DNA of 32,537 nucleotides from Planctomycetota bacterium (GCA_013349615.1 DUZJ01000040.1:1-32537); one strand, 5' to 3'. Shown: positions 22,998-32,537, counted from the stretch's first letter. Notes: generated by a model not told the origin, from the letters alone. Numbers and translations are program-made.

Positions 22998-24926
22998 CTA
23001 TTTGTTAATAAACTCAAGAAGTTTATTCGCCATCTCTTTGTTTAAAGTCTTTAATATCTCATATTCAGCCATAGCGGCGTCTTTGTCCCCTGATTTAAAA
23101 TAAGCAGCGCCAAGGCCTACATGAGCTTGTGGAAGGTCAGTTTTAACATCTATGGCCTGCTTGTATGTACTAATCGCTTGTTTATGTCTGTCCAGCGATA
23201 AATAAACCGCTCCAAGATTACAGTAAGCATTTGGGTCATCAGGTGTTAGTTTTACGATTTGTTCAAAGGACTGAATCATTTCTTCTTTGCGGTCAAGATT
23301 TCCAAAGGCAACACCAAGTCCTTTATACGCTTTAGTATCCTTGGGATTTAAATTGATTGCCTGCTTATAAGCTTCTATAGCTTCTTCAAATTGGCCAAGT
23401 GGTAGGTAGGCTTGGCCAAGTTTGCGGTGAACATTTTCATAATCAGGTTTTAAGCTTATAACCTTTTTGAATGATTTTACCGCATCTTCAAAGCCGCCAA
23501 GCTTGTCAAGCTCTTGTGTCAAGGCACCAGAAACCTGGGCTTCAACATTAAGCTTTTTATCTATACCTCGTATGCGTTGCTGAAATTCGCTCGTCTTGCC
23601 AACAAGGATATAGCAGGACCCCAAGTAATAGTGGGCATCTACAAAATCCGGTTTTAACTGCACAGCATGTTTTAAGTAGCCTATACTAATATCAGCACGA
23701 CCAAGTCCGCCATAAGCTCCACCAAGATTAAAGTATGCTTCGGCGGAGTTGGGATCTATTTTGATACATTTTTTAAGAACTTTTACGGCTTCTTCATAAT
23801 CCTTAGACTCAATATAACTAATGCCTCGTTGGTTGCAGGCTGCTATATTTTTATTATCGATTTGGATGATTTCTTCCTGGAGTTCGAATCTGCCATGAGC
23901 TTTTTGTAAGTCTGTATGAGCTTTGTCAAGGTTCTGCTGAGCTATTTCATAATCAGGTTTAATCTCCAAGGCTTTTTTGTAAGCGTCTATTGCCTCTTCA
24001 AGGCGGCCAAATTTGCCGTAGACTGCGCCGAGATCAAAATAAGCCTCCGCATCATCTGGATTGATTTTAATTGTCTTCTGACAGACTTCTATTTCCTTTT
24101 TGAAACGAGCAAATTTGCCAAATTCGCCATCGACTGCACTAAGATTATCGCGGGCTAACACAAAATTAGGTTTAATACTTAAAGCTCGCTTATAACTTTC
24201 TATCGCCTCATCAAAACGCCCGAGTTGTTCATAAACGTAACCCAGATTATTATAAGCCATTGCATGATCAGGTTTGATTTCCAATGTTTTTTTATAAGCT
24301 TCTATCTCCTGATTATAATAACCGAGTTTGCCATAAGCTACTCCAAGCTCAATATAAGCCTCTGTATCGTCTGGCTTGAGCTTAATGGCTTGTTTGAGGG
24401 ATTCTATCGCCTCGTTAGGTCGGTCAAGACTATTATAAGCTGCTCCTAAACCATAGTAAACCCCAGCATCAGGCTTTGTGCTGATGGCTTTTGCATATGT
24501 TTCTATCGCATCATTGAGTCTTCCAACCTCTTTATACATGTACCCAAGAACAGAATAAGCATTAGAAGATAGATTTGGATTTAATTGAATAGACTTCTCA
24601 AAAGCTTCTATTGCCTTATCGAACTGATCAAGTTCGAAATAGGCTCCTCCCAGATTAGAGTAAGCCTCGGCATAGTCGGGGCTTATTTTGATACACTCTT
24701 TGAGAACTCCTATCGCTTTTTCATATTCACCCGAGTCAATGTTGCCAATACCTCGGTTCAAATATGTCTCAGCATCGGTCGTTTCTGCCGGCGTGCGCTC
24801 TTTGTCAATCTGAGCCGTTTCTTCTTGACATCCTGATATTAAAGGCAGCAAGCCCCCAACACACAAAATCAACACCATTATTAAATTCCAGTACTTTTTC
24901 GCTTTCATAATTTTTCCCATTCTCAT
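22998..24926 (-). CDS. Tetratricopeptide-repeat lipoprotein
   Basis: A 642-residue lipoprotein with lipobox PLISGC (Cys33), followed by about fourteen TPR units of the form AEAYxNLGxAYxxLGxxxEAIEAYKKAIxLKPD from about residue 50 to the end. TPR arrays form superhelical scaffolds for protein contacts. A break with less regular repeats near residues 335-360 divides two blocks. ATG 24926 has GGAGAG directly upstream. It follows the PQQ-like lipoprotein after 43 bases on the same strand, so the two are probably co-transcribed. DNA is more AT-rich than purH. The partner is unknown. Confidence 0.88.
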   Translation of the reverse strand: MRMGKIMKAKKYWNLIMVLILCVGGLLPLISGCQEETAQIDKERTPAETTDAETYLNRGIGNIDSGEYEKAIGVLKECIKISPDYAEAYSNLGGAYFELDQFDKAIEAFEKSIQLNPNLSSNAYSVLGYMYKEVGRLNDAIETYAKAISTKPDAGVYYGLGAAYNSLDRPNEAIESLKQAIKLKPDDTEAYIELGVAYGKLGYYNQEIEAYKKTLEIKPDHAMAYNNLGYVYEQLGRFDEAIESYKRALSIKPNFVLARDNLSAVDGEFGKFARFKKEIEVCQKTIKINPDDAEAYFDLGAVYGKFGRLEEAIDAYKKALEIKPDYEIAQQNLDKAHTDLQKAHGRFELQEEIIQIDNKNIAACNQRGISYIESKDYEEAVKVLKKCIKIDPNSAEAYFNLGGAYGGLGRADISIGYLKHAVQLKPDFVDAHYYLGSCYILVGKTSEFQQRIRGIDKKLNVEAQVSGALTQELDKLGGFEDAVKSFKKVISLKPDYENVHRKLGQAYLPLGQFEEAIEAYKQAINLNPKDTKAYKGLGVAFGNLDRKEEMIQSFEQIVKLTPDDPNAYCNLGAVYLSLDRHKQAISTYKQAIDVKTDLPQAHVGLGAAYFKSGDKDAAMAEYEILKTLNKEMANKLLEFINK

Positions 24927-24969
24927 TTTCTCTCCTTTCCCTTAAAACATCTCCATCCGTATGTTACTT

Positions 24970-26085
24970 TTATTTATGCGATACCGGTTGTAAACAGGCA
25001 ATTCTCCCGGCCGCATCGGCAATATACATTTTCGAATCATCTACATTAGCCGTATATTTCGAAACGCCCGCGAAGTTCACCGAATACAGCCTTTTCGCCT
25101 TCTTATTGTCCATCACAACGAGCCGGCCTTTTGCAATCACATAAGCCTTTCCACCCACTTCAGCTAACAAATCATCCCCTCCCGGCACCTCCCAGATGAT
25201 TTTGCCGCTTTCTCTGTTTATCGCCGCCAAACCTTTATAGCGAACATACTGATAAACAACTTCCCGCGTTACCCGTGGGGCCCTGTCAAGCATCGCCGCC
25301 GTCTGATACTTCCAGACAAAATTCTTCCCCGCCGAGTCAACCATATCAACCCGGTAAACGTTTGTATCCTTACTGGCAAAAAATAGGGACGTGCCGTCTC
25401 TGACAATCGGCCCGGCGATACCCCCGGCAGCATCAAACTGCCACAGCTTCCTCGGCCCATCCGCCGTGATACTTACCACATTACCCGCCTCGGTCCCAAA
25501 AACCACAAAATCCTCGTCGGCAATAATCGAAGTAATCATCGAATCGTTATCAGCAGCCACCTGAAAAACCTGGACCTTGTCCCCCGCACGTAACGTATGT
25601 ATACGCCTGTCAGCCCCGCTCAAATAAAAATAAGAGCTGTTACGAGCGGCAGGACAAACTGAACGATACTCCAGAAGCTTTGTACCACGCTCCGTGCCGA
25701 ACTCCTCATTAATCTCGACCAGCTCACTGCCCACTATAGAAAAAAGCTCATCATCATAAAGCTCCAGCCCCACAATCGGAAAACCAACCGGCGCAAAAGC
25801 CCTGCTAAATATCATGCCTCCCATTTCGCGGTCCAGTGAAACAATATAATTGCGGTCTGACAGCGCGTAGATACGATTACCAAGAATATGCAAATCCCTT
25901 AAACTTTCTCCCTGCTTCAAAGGCAGCTGCGTCTGCCATACTGTTTCCAGCTCAGCGTGTTTAAGCAGCTCCGGTGAAACAAGCCACGAAAAACTATCCT
26001 CAACAACTATTGTCCTCCTCGACCCATTGCATGAAATCAAAAGACCCGCCAATAAAACAAATCCGAATCGCCATATTTTCAACAT
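24970..26085 (-). CDS. PQQ-like beta-propeller lipoprotein
   Basis: A 371-residue lipoprotein with lipobox LLISC (Cys19). The body consists of propeller blades with PQQ-type phrases such as LHILGNRIYALSDRNYIVSLDREMG, VFGTEAGNVVSIT, GPRKLWQFDAAGGIAGPIV, LAAINRESGKIIWEVPGG and IADAAGRIACL. This resembles BamB and other outer-membrane scaffold or quinoprotein-like folds. No cofactor-binding residues can be assigned, so an enzymatic role is not supported. ATG 26085 has AAGGA about 15 bases upstream, a long spacing. It precedes the TPR lipoprotein and probably works in the same envelope compartment. Confidence 0.82.
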   Translation of the reverse strand: MLKIWRFGFVLLAGLLISCNGSRRTIVVEDSFSWLVSPELLKHAELETVWQTQLPLKQGESLRDLHILGNRIYALSDRNYIVSLDREMGGMIFSRAFAPVGFPIVGLELYDDELFSIVGSELVEINEEFGTERGTKLLEYRSVCPAARNSSYFYLSGADRRIHTLRAGDKVQVFQVAADNDSMITSIIADEDFVVFGTEAGNVVSITADGPRKLWQFDAAGGIAGPIVRDGTSLFFASKDTNVYRVDMVDSAGKNFVWKYQTAAMLDRAPRVTREVVYQYVRYKGLAAINRESGKIIWEVPGGDDLLAEVGGKAYVIAKGRLVVMDNKKAKRLYSVNFAGVSKYTANVDDSKMYIADAAGRIACLQPVSHK

Positions 26086-26111
26086 AGCACCGTCCGTCCT
26101 TTATGAACTAA

Positions 26112-26150
26112 AAATAAAAAAAACGAAAAACTCCAGGAACTTGGATTCCT
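26112..26150 (-). terminator. Possible weak intrinsic terminator after the 97-aa gene
   Basis: Read on the minus strand, a short hairpin (AGGAA, 6-base loop, TTCCT; 26150-26135) is followed by GGAG and then T-rich sequence (TTTTT, CG, eight Ts) down to about 26112. The stem is only 5 bp, so termination may be partial. It lies between the 97-aa gene and the PQQ-like gene. Confidence 0.45.
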
Positions 26151-26166
26151 TACTCTATACTTGCCT

Positions 26167-26460
26167 TCACACTTTTACATAGTCAGCCAAATCAACATCA
26201 TGCTCAGCCTCGAATTCCTGCATCTCTTCAATGCGTCTAATGTCGTCTTGTATTCGGTTGGCCAGCTTAAATATATAAGGCTTACCGGCCAGGCGGTTTT
26301 GCAGGTCATCGAGCATCGGCTCCCAGGTGTTGTCGTACAACTGCGATTTAAGAACCACAAGCATACGGTGCTCGTCGCTCAGGCCTTCAACAAAATCGCT
26401 GACGACCTTACTGACAGCCGTCTCACTGCCCTTATCACTGTTTCCGACCTGCTCAGCCAT
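26167..26460 (-). CDS. Small conserved protein of unknown function
   Basis: A 97-residue acidic, soluble, helical protein (VSKVVSDFVEGLSDEHRMLVVLKSQLY, ANRIQDDIRRIEEMQEFEAEHDVDL). There is no signal peptide, membrane helix or recognised motif. ATG 26460 has GCGAGG about 10 bases upstream. It is divergent from the GuaA-like gene across a 196-base gap that carries that gene's promoter. I do not recognise the family. Confidence 0.65.
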   Translation of the reverse strand: MAEQVGNSDKGSETAVSKVVSDFVEGLSDEHRMLVVLKSQLYDNTWEPMLDDLQNRLAGKPYIFKLANRIQDDIRRIEEMQEFEAEHDVDLADYVKV

Positions 26461-26566
26461 TTACCAAAACCTCGCCCGCATCCTAATACCCAGGCCAGGA
26501 AATTGCAACAATTTTTCCCAATTATCCCCCCCATCGCCTCTGCCACCGATAAATCTCCGGCAATTC

Positions 26567-26595
26567 TTGACAGTTTTTGCCAAAACTGTTAGATT
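26567..26595 (+). promoter_or_regulatory. Sigma-70-like promoter with an internal palindrome, upstream of the GuaA-like gene
   Basis: TTGACA (26567-26572) is followed after 17 bases by TAGATT (26590-26595). A perfect inverted repeat, ACAGTTTT (26570-26577) and AAAACTGT (26582-26589) with a 4-base centre, overlaps the end of the -35 box and fills the spacer up to the -10 box. This is a good position for a dimeric repressor. The predicted start near 26602 leaves a leader of about 55 nt. Confidence 0.6.
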
Positions 26596-26656
26596 TCCGC
26601 CATTAAAGCTACCGTCCTATCAATGTCAGTCAAGATAATTTTGGAAGGAGATTGTA

Positions 26657-27589
26657 ATGGATTGCAGGAAATTCGTCGAAGAACAAATCGCTGATATCAG
26701 GCAAACGGTGGGGGATGAAAAGGTCATTAACGCTCTCAGCGGCGGCGTGGACAGCTCGCTTGTAACAGTGCTTGGCCACCGCGCGCTGGGTGACCGGCTC
26801 AAAACCGTCTTTGTCGATAGCGCCCTGATGCGCGAAGGTGAGCCACAGCGGGTCGTGGACATCTTCGCCTCACTCGATATCCCGGTCGAGCTAATCGACG
26901 CCCGGCAGGAGTTCCTCTCTGCACTGGCCGGTTTGACAGACCCCGAAGAAAAACGCCAGGCCGTTACCGACACATTCTACGCAAAGGTATTCAGCCGACT
27001 CGTAAAAGAATCCGGAGCAAAGTTCCTCCTCCACGGCACTATTCTCACAGACATCGAAGAGACCGTAGCCGGTATCAAACGCCAGCACAATATTCTCGCC
27101 CAGCTCGGCATCGACCCACAGGCAGCTTATGGCTATTCCGTGATTGAGCCGCTAAAGACCCTGCGAAAAGATGGTGTCCGAGAGGTCTGCAAATTTCTGG
27201 AGCTGCCTGCCGAAATCACCCGGCGTATTCCATTTCCAGGCCCGGCCCTGGCTACCCGAATTGTCGGCGAAGTTACACCGCAGCGCCTCGAAACCGTCCG
27301 CACCGCCACTGCCATCGTGGAAGAAGAGCTTGCCGATAGCGGCGCGTTTCAGTACCTGGCGGTCCTTCTCAACGACTATGCAACCGGCATCCGTGACAAC
27401 AAACGTGAATTCGGCCAGATTATTGTCGTCCGCTGCATCGAGAGCACCGACGCCAGAACCGCAACCGCAACCGAGCTTCCCTGGGACAAGTTAAATAAGA
27501 TTTCCGAGCGAATCACCCAGATAAATGGCGTCAACCGCTGCCTGTACGACCTTACACCGAAGCCGCCTGCAACTGTAGAGTACGTGTAA
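26657..27589 (+). CDS. GuaA-like ATP-pyrophosphatase without glutaminase domain
   Basis: A 310-residue PP-loop protein matching the C-terminal synthetase half of GMP synthase. The PP-loop is ALSGGVDSSLV (about 26-36). Later family blocks are GTILTDIEET, IPFPGPALATRIVGEV and the C-terminal GVNRCLYDLTPKPPATVEYV dimerisation segment. There is no glutamine amidotransferase domain and no separate one nearby, so it would need a partner or ammonia. The stretch corresponding to IKSHHNVGGLP in typical GuaA reads IKRQHNILAQLG, a change in the nucleotide-binding region that makes substrate uncertain. It could be the B subunit of a split GMP synthase or a paralogue with another substrate. ATG 26657 has AAGGAG upstream. 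Confidence 0.82.
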   Translation: MDCRKFVEEQIADIRQTVGDEKVINALSGGVDSSLVTVLGHRALGDRLKTVFVDSALMREGEPQRVVDIFASLDIPVELIDARQEFLSALAGLTDPEEKRQAVTDTFYAKVFSRLVKESGAKFLLHGTILTDIEETVAGIKRQHNILAQLGIDPQAAYGYSVIEPLKTLRKDGVREVCKFLELPAEITRRIPFPGPALATRIVGEVTPQRLETVRTATAIVEEELADSGAFQYLAVLLNDYATGIRDNKREFGQIIVVRCIESTDARTATATELPWDKLNKISERITQINGVNRCLYDLTPKPPATVEYV

Positions 27590-27632
27590 GTGCCGATGTA
27601 AGAATGAGGATTAAGGATTGAATATAATCTCG

Positions 27633-27688
27633 TTCCGTGCTCGACACGGAATATCATAATGTTCGGCCCCCAGGCCCGTCCTGGGGCC
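27633..27688. repeat. Two hairpins between the GuaA-like and flavoprotein genes
   Basis: TTCCGTG (27633-27639) pairs with CACGGAA (27645-27651), and GGCCCCCAGG (27665-27674) pairs with CCTGGGGCC (27680-27688) with one bulge. Neither has a T-run after it. They may stabilise the upstream mRNA or attenuate read-through into the flavoprotein gene. Confidence 0.5.
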
Positions 27689-27716
27689 TTAACTCGTCAA
27701 CAAGTGAGGTTTCTTT

Positions 27717-28337
27717 ATGAGCATCAAAGTTCTTGGCATATCGACAAGCCCCCGGGCCAGCTCCAACAGCGACCTGCTTTTGCAACAGGCCCTGGCCGGT
27801 GCCGAGTCCGCAGGCGCGGAAACCGAATACATAGGCCTTCGCGACCTCAATATCGCCCCCTGCATCGAGTGCAATTCCTGCTACAAAAAAGGCGTCTGCT
27901 GCGTCGAGGATGATTACCAGATGCTGTCTTCAAAGATGCTCGAAGCCGACCGGCTGATTTTCGCAACGCCGATATTTTTTATGACCGTCTGCGCCCAGGC
28001 AAAGGCCCTCATTGACCGCTGTCAGTGTCTTTGGGCCCACAAGTACGTCCTAAAGCAGCCGCTGCAAACCATCGGCCGCGACCGCCGCGCAATGGTCATC
28101 GCGGTAGGCGGCACCAAAAGCAAAAAGATGTTCGACAGCGTCCGCCTGACAGCCAAATATTTTCTTGATGTCCTGGAAATGAACTACGCCGCCAATCTTT
28201 TTGTCAACAAAATCGACGAACCCGGCCAGGTAAAAAAGCACCCTTCCGCAATGGAAGAAGCCTTCCGCCTCGGCCGCGAATTAGCCGCAACCGACGCCCC
28301 TCCACCCGAAAAGCCAGTCAACGTTGAATTAACCTGA
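27717..28337 (+). CDS. Iron-sulfur flavoprotein (NADPH-dependent FMN reductase fold)
   Basis: A 206-residue flavodoxin-like protein. It opens with IKVLGISTSPRASSNSDLLL, the FMN-phosphate loop, and carries a compact cysteine cluster C-x2-C-x2-C-x5-C in APCIECNSCYKKGVCC (about residues 49-62), the 4Fe-4S signature of the iron-sulfur flavoproteins of anaerobes. FATPIFFMTVCAQAKALIDRCQ is the second flavin-binding block. It probably moves single electrons in the cytosol, for example in oxygen or radical detoxification; the partner is unknown. ATG 27717 has GTGAGG upstream. It is convergent with the kinase fusion, 32 bases apart. Confidence 0.88.
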   Translation: MSIKVLGISTSPRASSNSDLLLQQALAGAESAGAETEYIGLRDLNIAPCIECNSCYKKGVCCVEDDYQMLSSKMLEADRLIFATPIFFMTVCAQAKALIDRCQCLWAHKYVLKQPLQTIGRDRRAMVIAVGGTKSKKMFDSVRLTAKYFLDVLEMNYAANLFVNKIDEPGQVKKHPSAMEEAFRLGRELAATDAPPPEKPVNVELT

Positions 28338-28369
28338 CAGCATTTGCCTCCACAATCTAATCTAAATTG

Positions 28370-31300
28370 TCAATTAGATGTTGGCCCGGGTTCCTTGCCG
28401 GCGTAAAGGGCTTTTATCTCAGCTTCGCTCAAGGCATAGCTGTAGATGCGCACGTCGTCAATCAGGCCGTTCCACCCGAGTCCCGGCTTTTCCGCGTTTT
28501 CGCCAATATAAACTGGCTCGTTGTTCGTGATTATGCCGCCGCTATAGGCCACCGTACTTTGTTGATCCTCCACACCATCGACATACAAACGGATGTGTGC
28601 TCCATCATACGTTCCAACCACGTGGTGCCATTCGGTGGCGGGCACCTCAATATTTCCGTTGATGTAGTGACCATCAGTACCAGGGCTGATGGCAATGTGA
28701 AATCTTCTTTCATCATGTGCGGTAGAAAGCCTCCAGGCGGAGTTCCCTTTGGTGACGATAGCTGTCCAGTTATTGGGGACCGTGGCGATATTCACCCAGG
28801 ACGCAACTGTTATCGAGTTGGTAATGTTGAAGGCCGGATTATTTCCGCAATTTACATAGTCGCCGTCACCGTCGAGACTCAGCACATTACCTCTTACGGC
28901 ATCGCGAATAATACGCGCATCTCCTACGAATTTGCCGTCCAGACGATTCCCGGACGAATCAGCAGCGATGCGGCCTTCTATCCGGTCAAATTTCCACCAG
29001 CCAATCATTCTTCCCGTCGAAAAGCTCCACAGATTGCCCTTATCGTAGCGTTTGCCCGATTGGTATAGTTTTAGCCGCGATTCATAACTGACCTGCCACT
29101 TATCGCGTTTATCCTCGGTCAGTAAATCAATCGCTTTTTTCTGCCACTTGACGGCGGCAGCAAAATTACCGACCTCGGCATAGACGGCGGCAAGGGTACC
29201 GATGTAGCGGTGGTCCTCCCAGTTCGTCAGTTCGCAGGCTTTGGTAGCGTTCTCAATTGCCTTGGCGCCGTCGCGAAACTCAGCCGCTGGGCACGCGGCC
29301 CGCAACCAGGCCAGGTCGCTAAAGGCCCGCGCGTAGTCCGGATTAACACGCACCGCTGCCTCATAATCGCTAATCGTTTCGCCGTACCCGCCGCCGCGGT
29401 GCTTTACACTCTGGCCACGATTGTGATACGCCCTGGCTAAGGACTTGATAGCACTTTCTATGCTTCCGGCAATCTCAGTATATTCCTGGCGCGGCAATGA
29501 CCGCAGCTCTTCTACCAGTTGACAAGCCTCCTTCAGTTTCCCGGCTTTAATACATTCCCACACCGGATAGACCTTACTCCTCTCACCGGCAAACACTTGT
29601 TCCGCCTCGTAAAGGTATTTTTCTTCGTGGGCGTGTTTACCATCCTCAAGCAGGCACCGCAGTTGACTAAGAGCAGATTCTGCTTCCTGGGTGCGTCCAA
29701 GCTGGTGAAGGGACATCGCTATGAACGCTACGTCTCGGGGATGGGATTTACTGTTAAGCACAGTCCGGCGGAGCTTGTCGACGACGGTCAAAATCACAAG
29801 GGCTTGCTCGTATGCGCCCATCCCGTACTTCTCTATACCTCCCAAGGCAAGGTCTTTTATGTGCCTGTTTATCCCTGAGGTCAGTGTGGGTTGGTCACCG
29901 TTTTCCCAGAGTTTGGCGAGTTCCTCCAAATCAGCAGTAGCCTTTTCGTACTCTTGGAGGTAAGCGTAGCATGCCACGCGTGAAAGATAGTTTTCTGCAT
30001 CTCCAGGATCGGTGTCGATTCGGCGGCTAAAACGGTTGGCCAGTTCTTGATAATGTTCTTCAACGGTTCGGCCAGGCCCAAGTGCTTCCGCAGCGGACAC
30101 ATTCGGATCAAGGTCGGCAACCCAGATTTCGTGATGAAAATCCCCATATACCCTTCCGATGGCGATCTTACCTATATCAGGGCGAGACCAACTACACCAC
30201 CCAAATCGACCGCTCAGGACCTTTGAGGCCTTTTTCGTCTCCACGTCGTAGATCCAGAGTCCTGAATTATCAAAGTTTCCCACGCTCAGTTCTTGCCCAT
30301 CTGGCGACCAGCTTAGAAATCCGAATAGTCCTGTCAAAGGCATCGTCCAGCTTGCGACGACCGATTTGGTGGATAGGTCCACGATTTGACGCTCCCTGCC
30401 CCTACAGGCAATGTACTTCTCATCTGGTGACACCGTAGGAAAATTACTCGGACACAAGACGATTGGTGTCGGCTTTGCACCGTCTTCGATGGAAATCGAG
30501 TAGAGCATCGTGTCCAGCCGTGAATGATAGAAAACTCGCTTTGAGTCACCGCTCCAGCAAGGCCAATATCCCTTGGCCAGCAACCGCGGCTCCTCTGTAC
30601 CGTCTGACTTGATAATCCAGACCTCTCGCTTCCCGAGAGACGGGTCTTTCGCCGCACGTTCGGTAGTAATATCAGTAACTAATAGGGTCTGTCGATGTCG
30701 GGTAAAGGCAATGTGGTGCCCGTCAGGAGACCACGCCGGATCCTGACCGGGAACCGTCAAGAGGCGGGTCTTTCCCGAATCCAGATTCACAATTTCGATA
30801 CCACTAAAGCCGAGAATTCCACAACTGTAGGCGAGTTCGGTTCCGTCGGGCGACCAGGTAGCATGAAATCCCTCGGGCACCACCCGTTTCGCCTTTTTAG
30901 CCAACTGCTCATAAATCTCGGCCGATTCGTGCATCGCCAAAAAAGCGGCCCCTTCGGGCCTGCGCTCAGGCGGATACCATAATAGACCGGCATCCAGGGT
31001 GTCAGACACATATTTCTCAGCCGATCGATCAAGCCGCCATTTTTTCATTAGGCCGGATTTAATGATTGTGTCATATTTGACCTTTGCTTCATCATAGTAG
31101 CCCGAAGCAACGAGTGCACAGAAAACGTGAAAGTGATACATCTTCTCATTCGGTCGAAGTCGGACACACTCCCGTGCATCCGAGAGGGCCTTTTCGTAAT
31201 TGCCCATTTGAATATGCGTCCGGCGGCGCTGGTCATAAAGTTCGGCCTCGTCAGGCGAAAGTTTGATTGCCTTATCGTGGTCCCTGATGGCCTCACCAAA

Positions 31301-32537
31301 TAGTTCCTTTTCACTTTGTCTTATCGCCTTTTCCCGCCGGGCGATAGCACGAAGGGCGTACCCCTGCGAATTATTCGATTCATTCCCAATCATCACAGAT
31401 GCGTCTATCTCCATCTCGTCGTATTTCCTGAGCGCATAATATGCCAGCGCTCGCGCTTCGCGAGAGTCATAATGGCCCGGATCAAAGTCTACAGCTTTGT
31501 TCAACCATTCAAGAGTTTTATTCACGGTGCCGGCCATCATCGAACGGTTGAAATACGCCTCGGCGGACTCCGAAAATAACTTCTCGCCTTTCTGCTGATG
31601 TTCTTTTACCTTCTGCTGATATTCTTCTGTTGTTTCAGCGTCACCGGGGGCACTTTCGAGATAAATCCTGGCCAGGAGAAAATGGGCCTGGCACGCAATC
31701 TCGTCTCGTTCGTTCAGCAGCTTCTGAAGTTCTTTAACAGCAGCGGCAGGCCCCTGTAATTCCAGAACGAGTCGGGCACGCAGCAGACGCGCTTTAGGGC
31801 CAACGTGTTCGCTATCGACAATGGCTTCGACTTTGGTCAGGGCCTCTTGAAACTGTCCGCTGGAACGCAATTCCATTGCCTTCGACAGAATGTCTCTGTG
31901 TTTGAGGGATTCGGCTTCTTTACCTCGATTAACGGCCTGAACGTACATCACAAAAATGACTGCTATGCAAGCAAGTAGAACTGCCGCCGTCGCTGCCGCA
32001 ATAGCCTGCGCTCGGTATTTGCGCAGGAATTTTTTCAGACGGTATATTTTGCTGGGCGGCCCGGCTAATACCGGCTCGTGGGTGAGGTGCCGTTGGATGT
32101 CCTCGGCCAAAGCGTGGGCCGTCTGATAACGGCGGGTGCGATCCTTCTCCATTGCCTTGAGCGTTATCCAATCCAAATCACCATGCAATTTCCGCCCCAA
32201 TGTTCGAATATCCGTACGACGCAATCGGGCCACCTTCATCGATTCATCGCCGATAATTGTACTCAGCCGGGTGCTCGGTGTCTTCGGGTCTTCTTCGCGG
32301 ATGACCTGACGAATGTGGTCAACCCCGCCTTCACGAAGTGTCTTCGCATCAAAAGGCAGTACGCCGGTCAATAGTTCATAAAGCACCACACCCAGCGAGT
32401 AGATGTCTGACCGTGTATCAACATCCTGGCCGGTCATCTCCGCCTGCTCAGGACTCATATACTCAGGCGTGCCGACAAACTGGCCCTGCTCGGTCACCAG
32501 CGTCCGCTCGGTCAAGGACTGACTGATGGCCTTGGCC
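28370..32537 (-). CDS. Ser/Thr protein kinase fused to TPR, TolB-like propeller, TPR and LamG domains (N-terminus beyond the window)
   Basis: A fragment of at least 1388 residues, open at the right edge. Counting from the TTG at 32515, residues 1-150 are the kinase C-lobe, with the activation-loop end [11 protein letters not shown] and [19 protein letters not shown]; the P-loop, HRD and DFG lie outside. The codons before 32515 (AKAISQSL) continue the kinase, so no start is claimed. A membrane helix is at about 171-193. TPR units follow to about 500, a TolB/WD40-like propeller ([25 protein letters not shown]) to about 780, more TPRs to about 1150, and a LamG/concanavalin-like domain ([41 protein letters not shown]) at the end. 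The catalytic part is cytosolic and the rest most likely faces outside. This is a planctomycete-style signalling receptor. Confidence 0.92.
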   Translation of the reverse strand, partial: AKAISQSLTERTLVTEQGQFVGTPEYMSPEQAEMTGQDVDTRSDIYSLGVVLYELLTGVLPFDAKTLREGGVDHIRQVIREEDPKTPSTRLSTIIGDESMKVARLRRTDIRTLGRKLHGDLDWITLKAMEKDRTRRYQTAHALAEDIQRHLTHEPVLAGPPSKIYRLKKFLRKYRAQAIAAATAAVLLACIAVIFVMYVQAVNRGKEAESLKHRDILSKAMELRSSGQFQEALTKVEAIVDSEHVGPKARLLRARLVLELQGPAAAVKELQKLLNERDEIACQAHFLLARIYLESAPGDAETTEEYQQKVKEHQQKGEKLFSESAEAYFNRSMMAGTVNKTLEWLNKAVDFDPGHYDSREARALAYYALRKYDEMEIDASVMIGNESNNSQGYALRAIARREKAIRQSEKELFGEAIRDHDKAIKLSPDEAELYDQRRRTHIQMGNYEKALSDARECVRLRPNEKMYHFHVFCALVASGYYDEAKVKYDTIIKSGLMKKWRLDRSAEKYVSDTLDAGLLWYPPERRPEGAAFLAMHESAEIYEQLAKKAKRVVPEGFHATWSPDGTELAYSCGILGFSGIEIVNLDSGKTRLLTVPGQDPAWSPDGHHIAFTRHRQTLLVTDITTERAAKDPSLGKREVWIIKSDGTEEPRLLAKGYWPCWSGDSKRVFYHSRLDTMLYSISIEDGAKPTPIVLCPSNFPTVSPDEKYIACRGRERQIVDLSTKSVVASWTMPLTGLFGFLSWSPDGQELSVGNFDNSGLWIYDVETKKASKVLSGRFGWCSWSRPDIGKIAIGRVYGDFHHEIWVADLDPNVSAAEALGPGRTVEEHYQELANRFSRRIDTDPGDAENYLSRVACYAYLQEYEKATADLEELAKLWENGDQPTLTSGINRHIKDLALGGIEKYGMGAYEQALVILTVVDKLRRTVLNSKSHPRDVAFIAMSLHQLGRTQEAESALSQLRCLLEDGKHAHEEKYLYEAEQVFAGERSKVYPVWECIKAGKLKEACQLVEELRSLPRQEYTEIAGSIESAIKSLARAYHNRGQSVKHRGGGYGETISDYEAAVRVNPDYARAFSDLAWLRAACPAAEFRDGAKAIENATKACELTNWEDHRYIGTLAAVYAEVGNFAAAVKWQKKAIDLLTEDKRDKWQVSYESRLKLYQSGKRYDKGNLWSFSTGRMIGWWKFDRIEGRIAADSSGNRLDGKFVGDARIIRDAVRGNVLSLDGDGDYVNCGNNPAFNITNSITVASWVNIATVPNNWTAIVTKGNSAWRLSTAHDERRFHIAISPGTDGHYINGNIEVPATEWHHVVGTYDGAHIRLYVDGVEDQQSTVAYSGGIITNNEPVYIGENAEKPGLGWNGLIDDVRIYSYALSEAEIKALYAGKEPGPTSN

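Overview
The window looks like a chromosomal piece of a planctomycete, most likely class Phycisphaerae. This is inferred from style, not a marker gene: a giant Ser/Thr kinase fused to TPR, beta-propeller and LamG modules, secreted coiled-coil proteins behind an ECF sigma factor, many TPR and PQQ-like lipoproteins, and dispersed hairpin-rich intergenic repeats. No rRNA, tRNA or CRISPR array was seen.

Layout. 1-743 is AT-rich and gene-free, with degenerate short repeats. 744-2426 (minus) is an AAA ATPase plus DUF3226 Toprim pair under a near-consensus promoter, a candidate two-gene defence module. 2541-3406 holds an orphan C-terminal reading frame, a small membrane protein and a hairpin array. 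3407-9559 (minus) is a peptide-type ABC importer, oppABCDF order, with an IS200-like tnpA between oppD and oppF and an in-frame intergenic-type repeat inside oppD. 9878-11005 is a secreted HEAT-like protein. 11264-12706 is rtcB (plus), followed by a convergent HTH plus membrane-protein pair and then a stray copy of the rtcB 3' end. 14408-16852 holds a DUF547-like lipoprotein and metK. 16980-19474 is an ECF sigma / membrane coiled-coil / secreted coiled-coil operon. 19623-26460 (minus) is a collinear run: small conserved protein, PQQ-like lipoprotein, TPR lipoprotein, purH, hicBA, DUF4258/DUF2283 and a 161-aa conserved protein. 26657-28337 (plus) is a GuaA-like ATP pyrophosphatase and an iron-sulfur flavoprotein. 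28370 to the right edge is the kinase fusion, cut off at its N-terminus.

The most unusual signal is at purH. Its last 16 codons plus stop occur three times in the same orientation: once in the intact gene, once after hicBA, and once after DUF4258/DUF2283. Each pair of copies differs at 9 of 51 bases, mostly silently, so they look like tails of three different purH alleles. Each toxin-antitoxin-like pair is therefore bracketed by purH ends. rtcB shows a comparable arrangement: an 81-bp second copy of its 3' end (67/81 identical, 3 of 26 residues changed) lies beyond the HTH/membrane pair. This suggests small cargo cassettes arriving at the 3' ends of housekeeping genes while restoring the gene end, either by site-specific integration in trans or by homology-anchored recombination.
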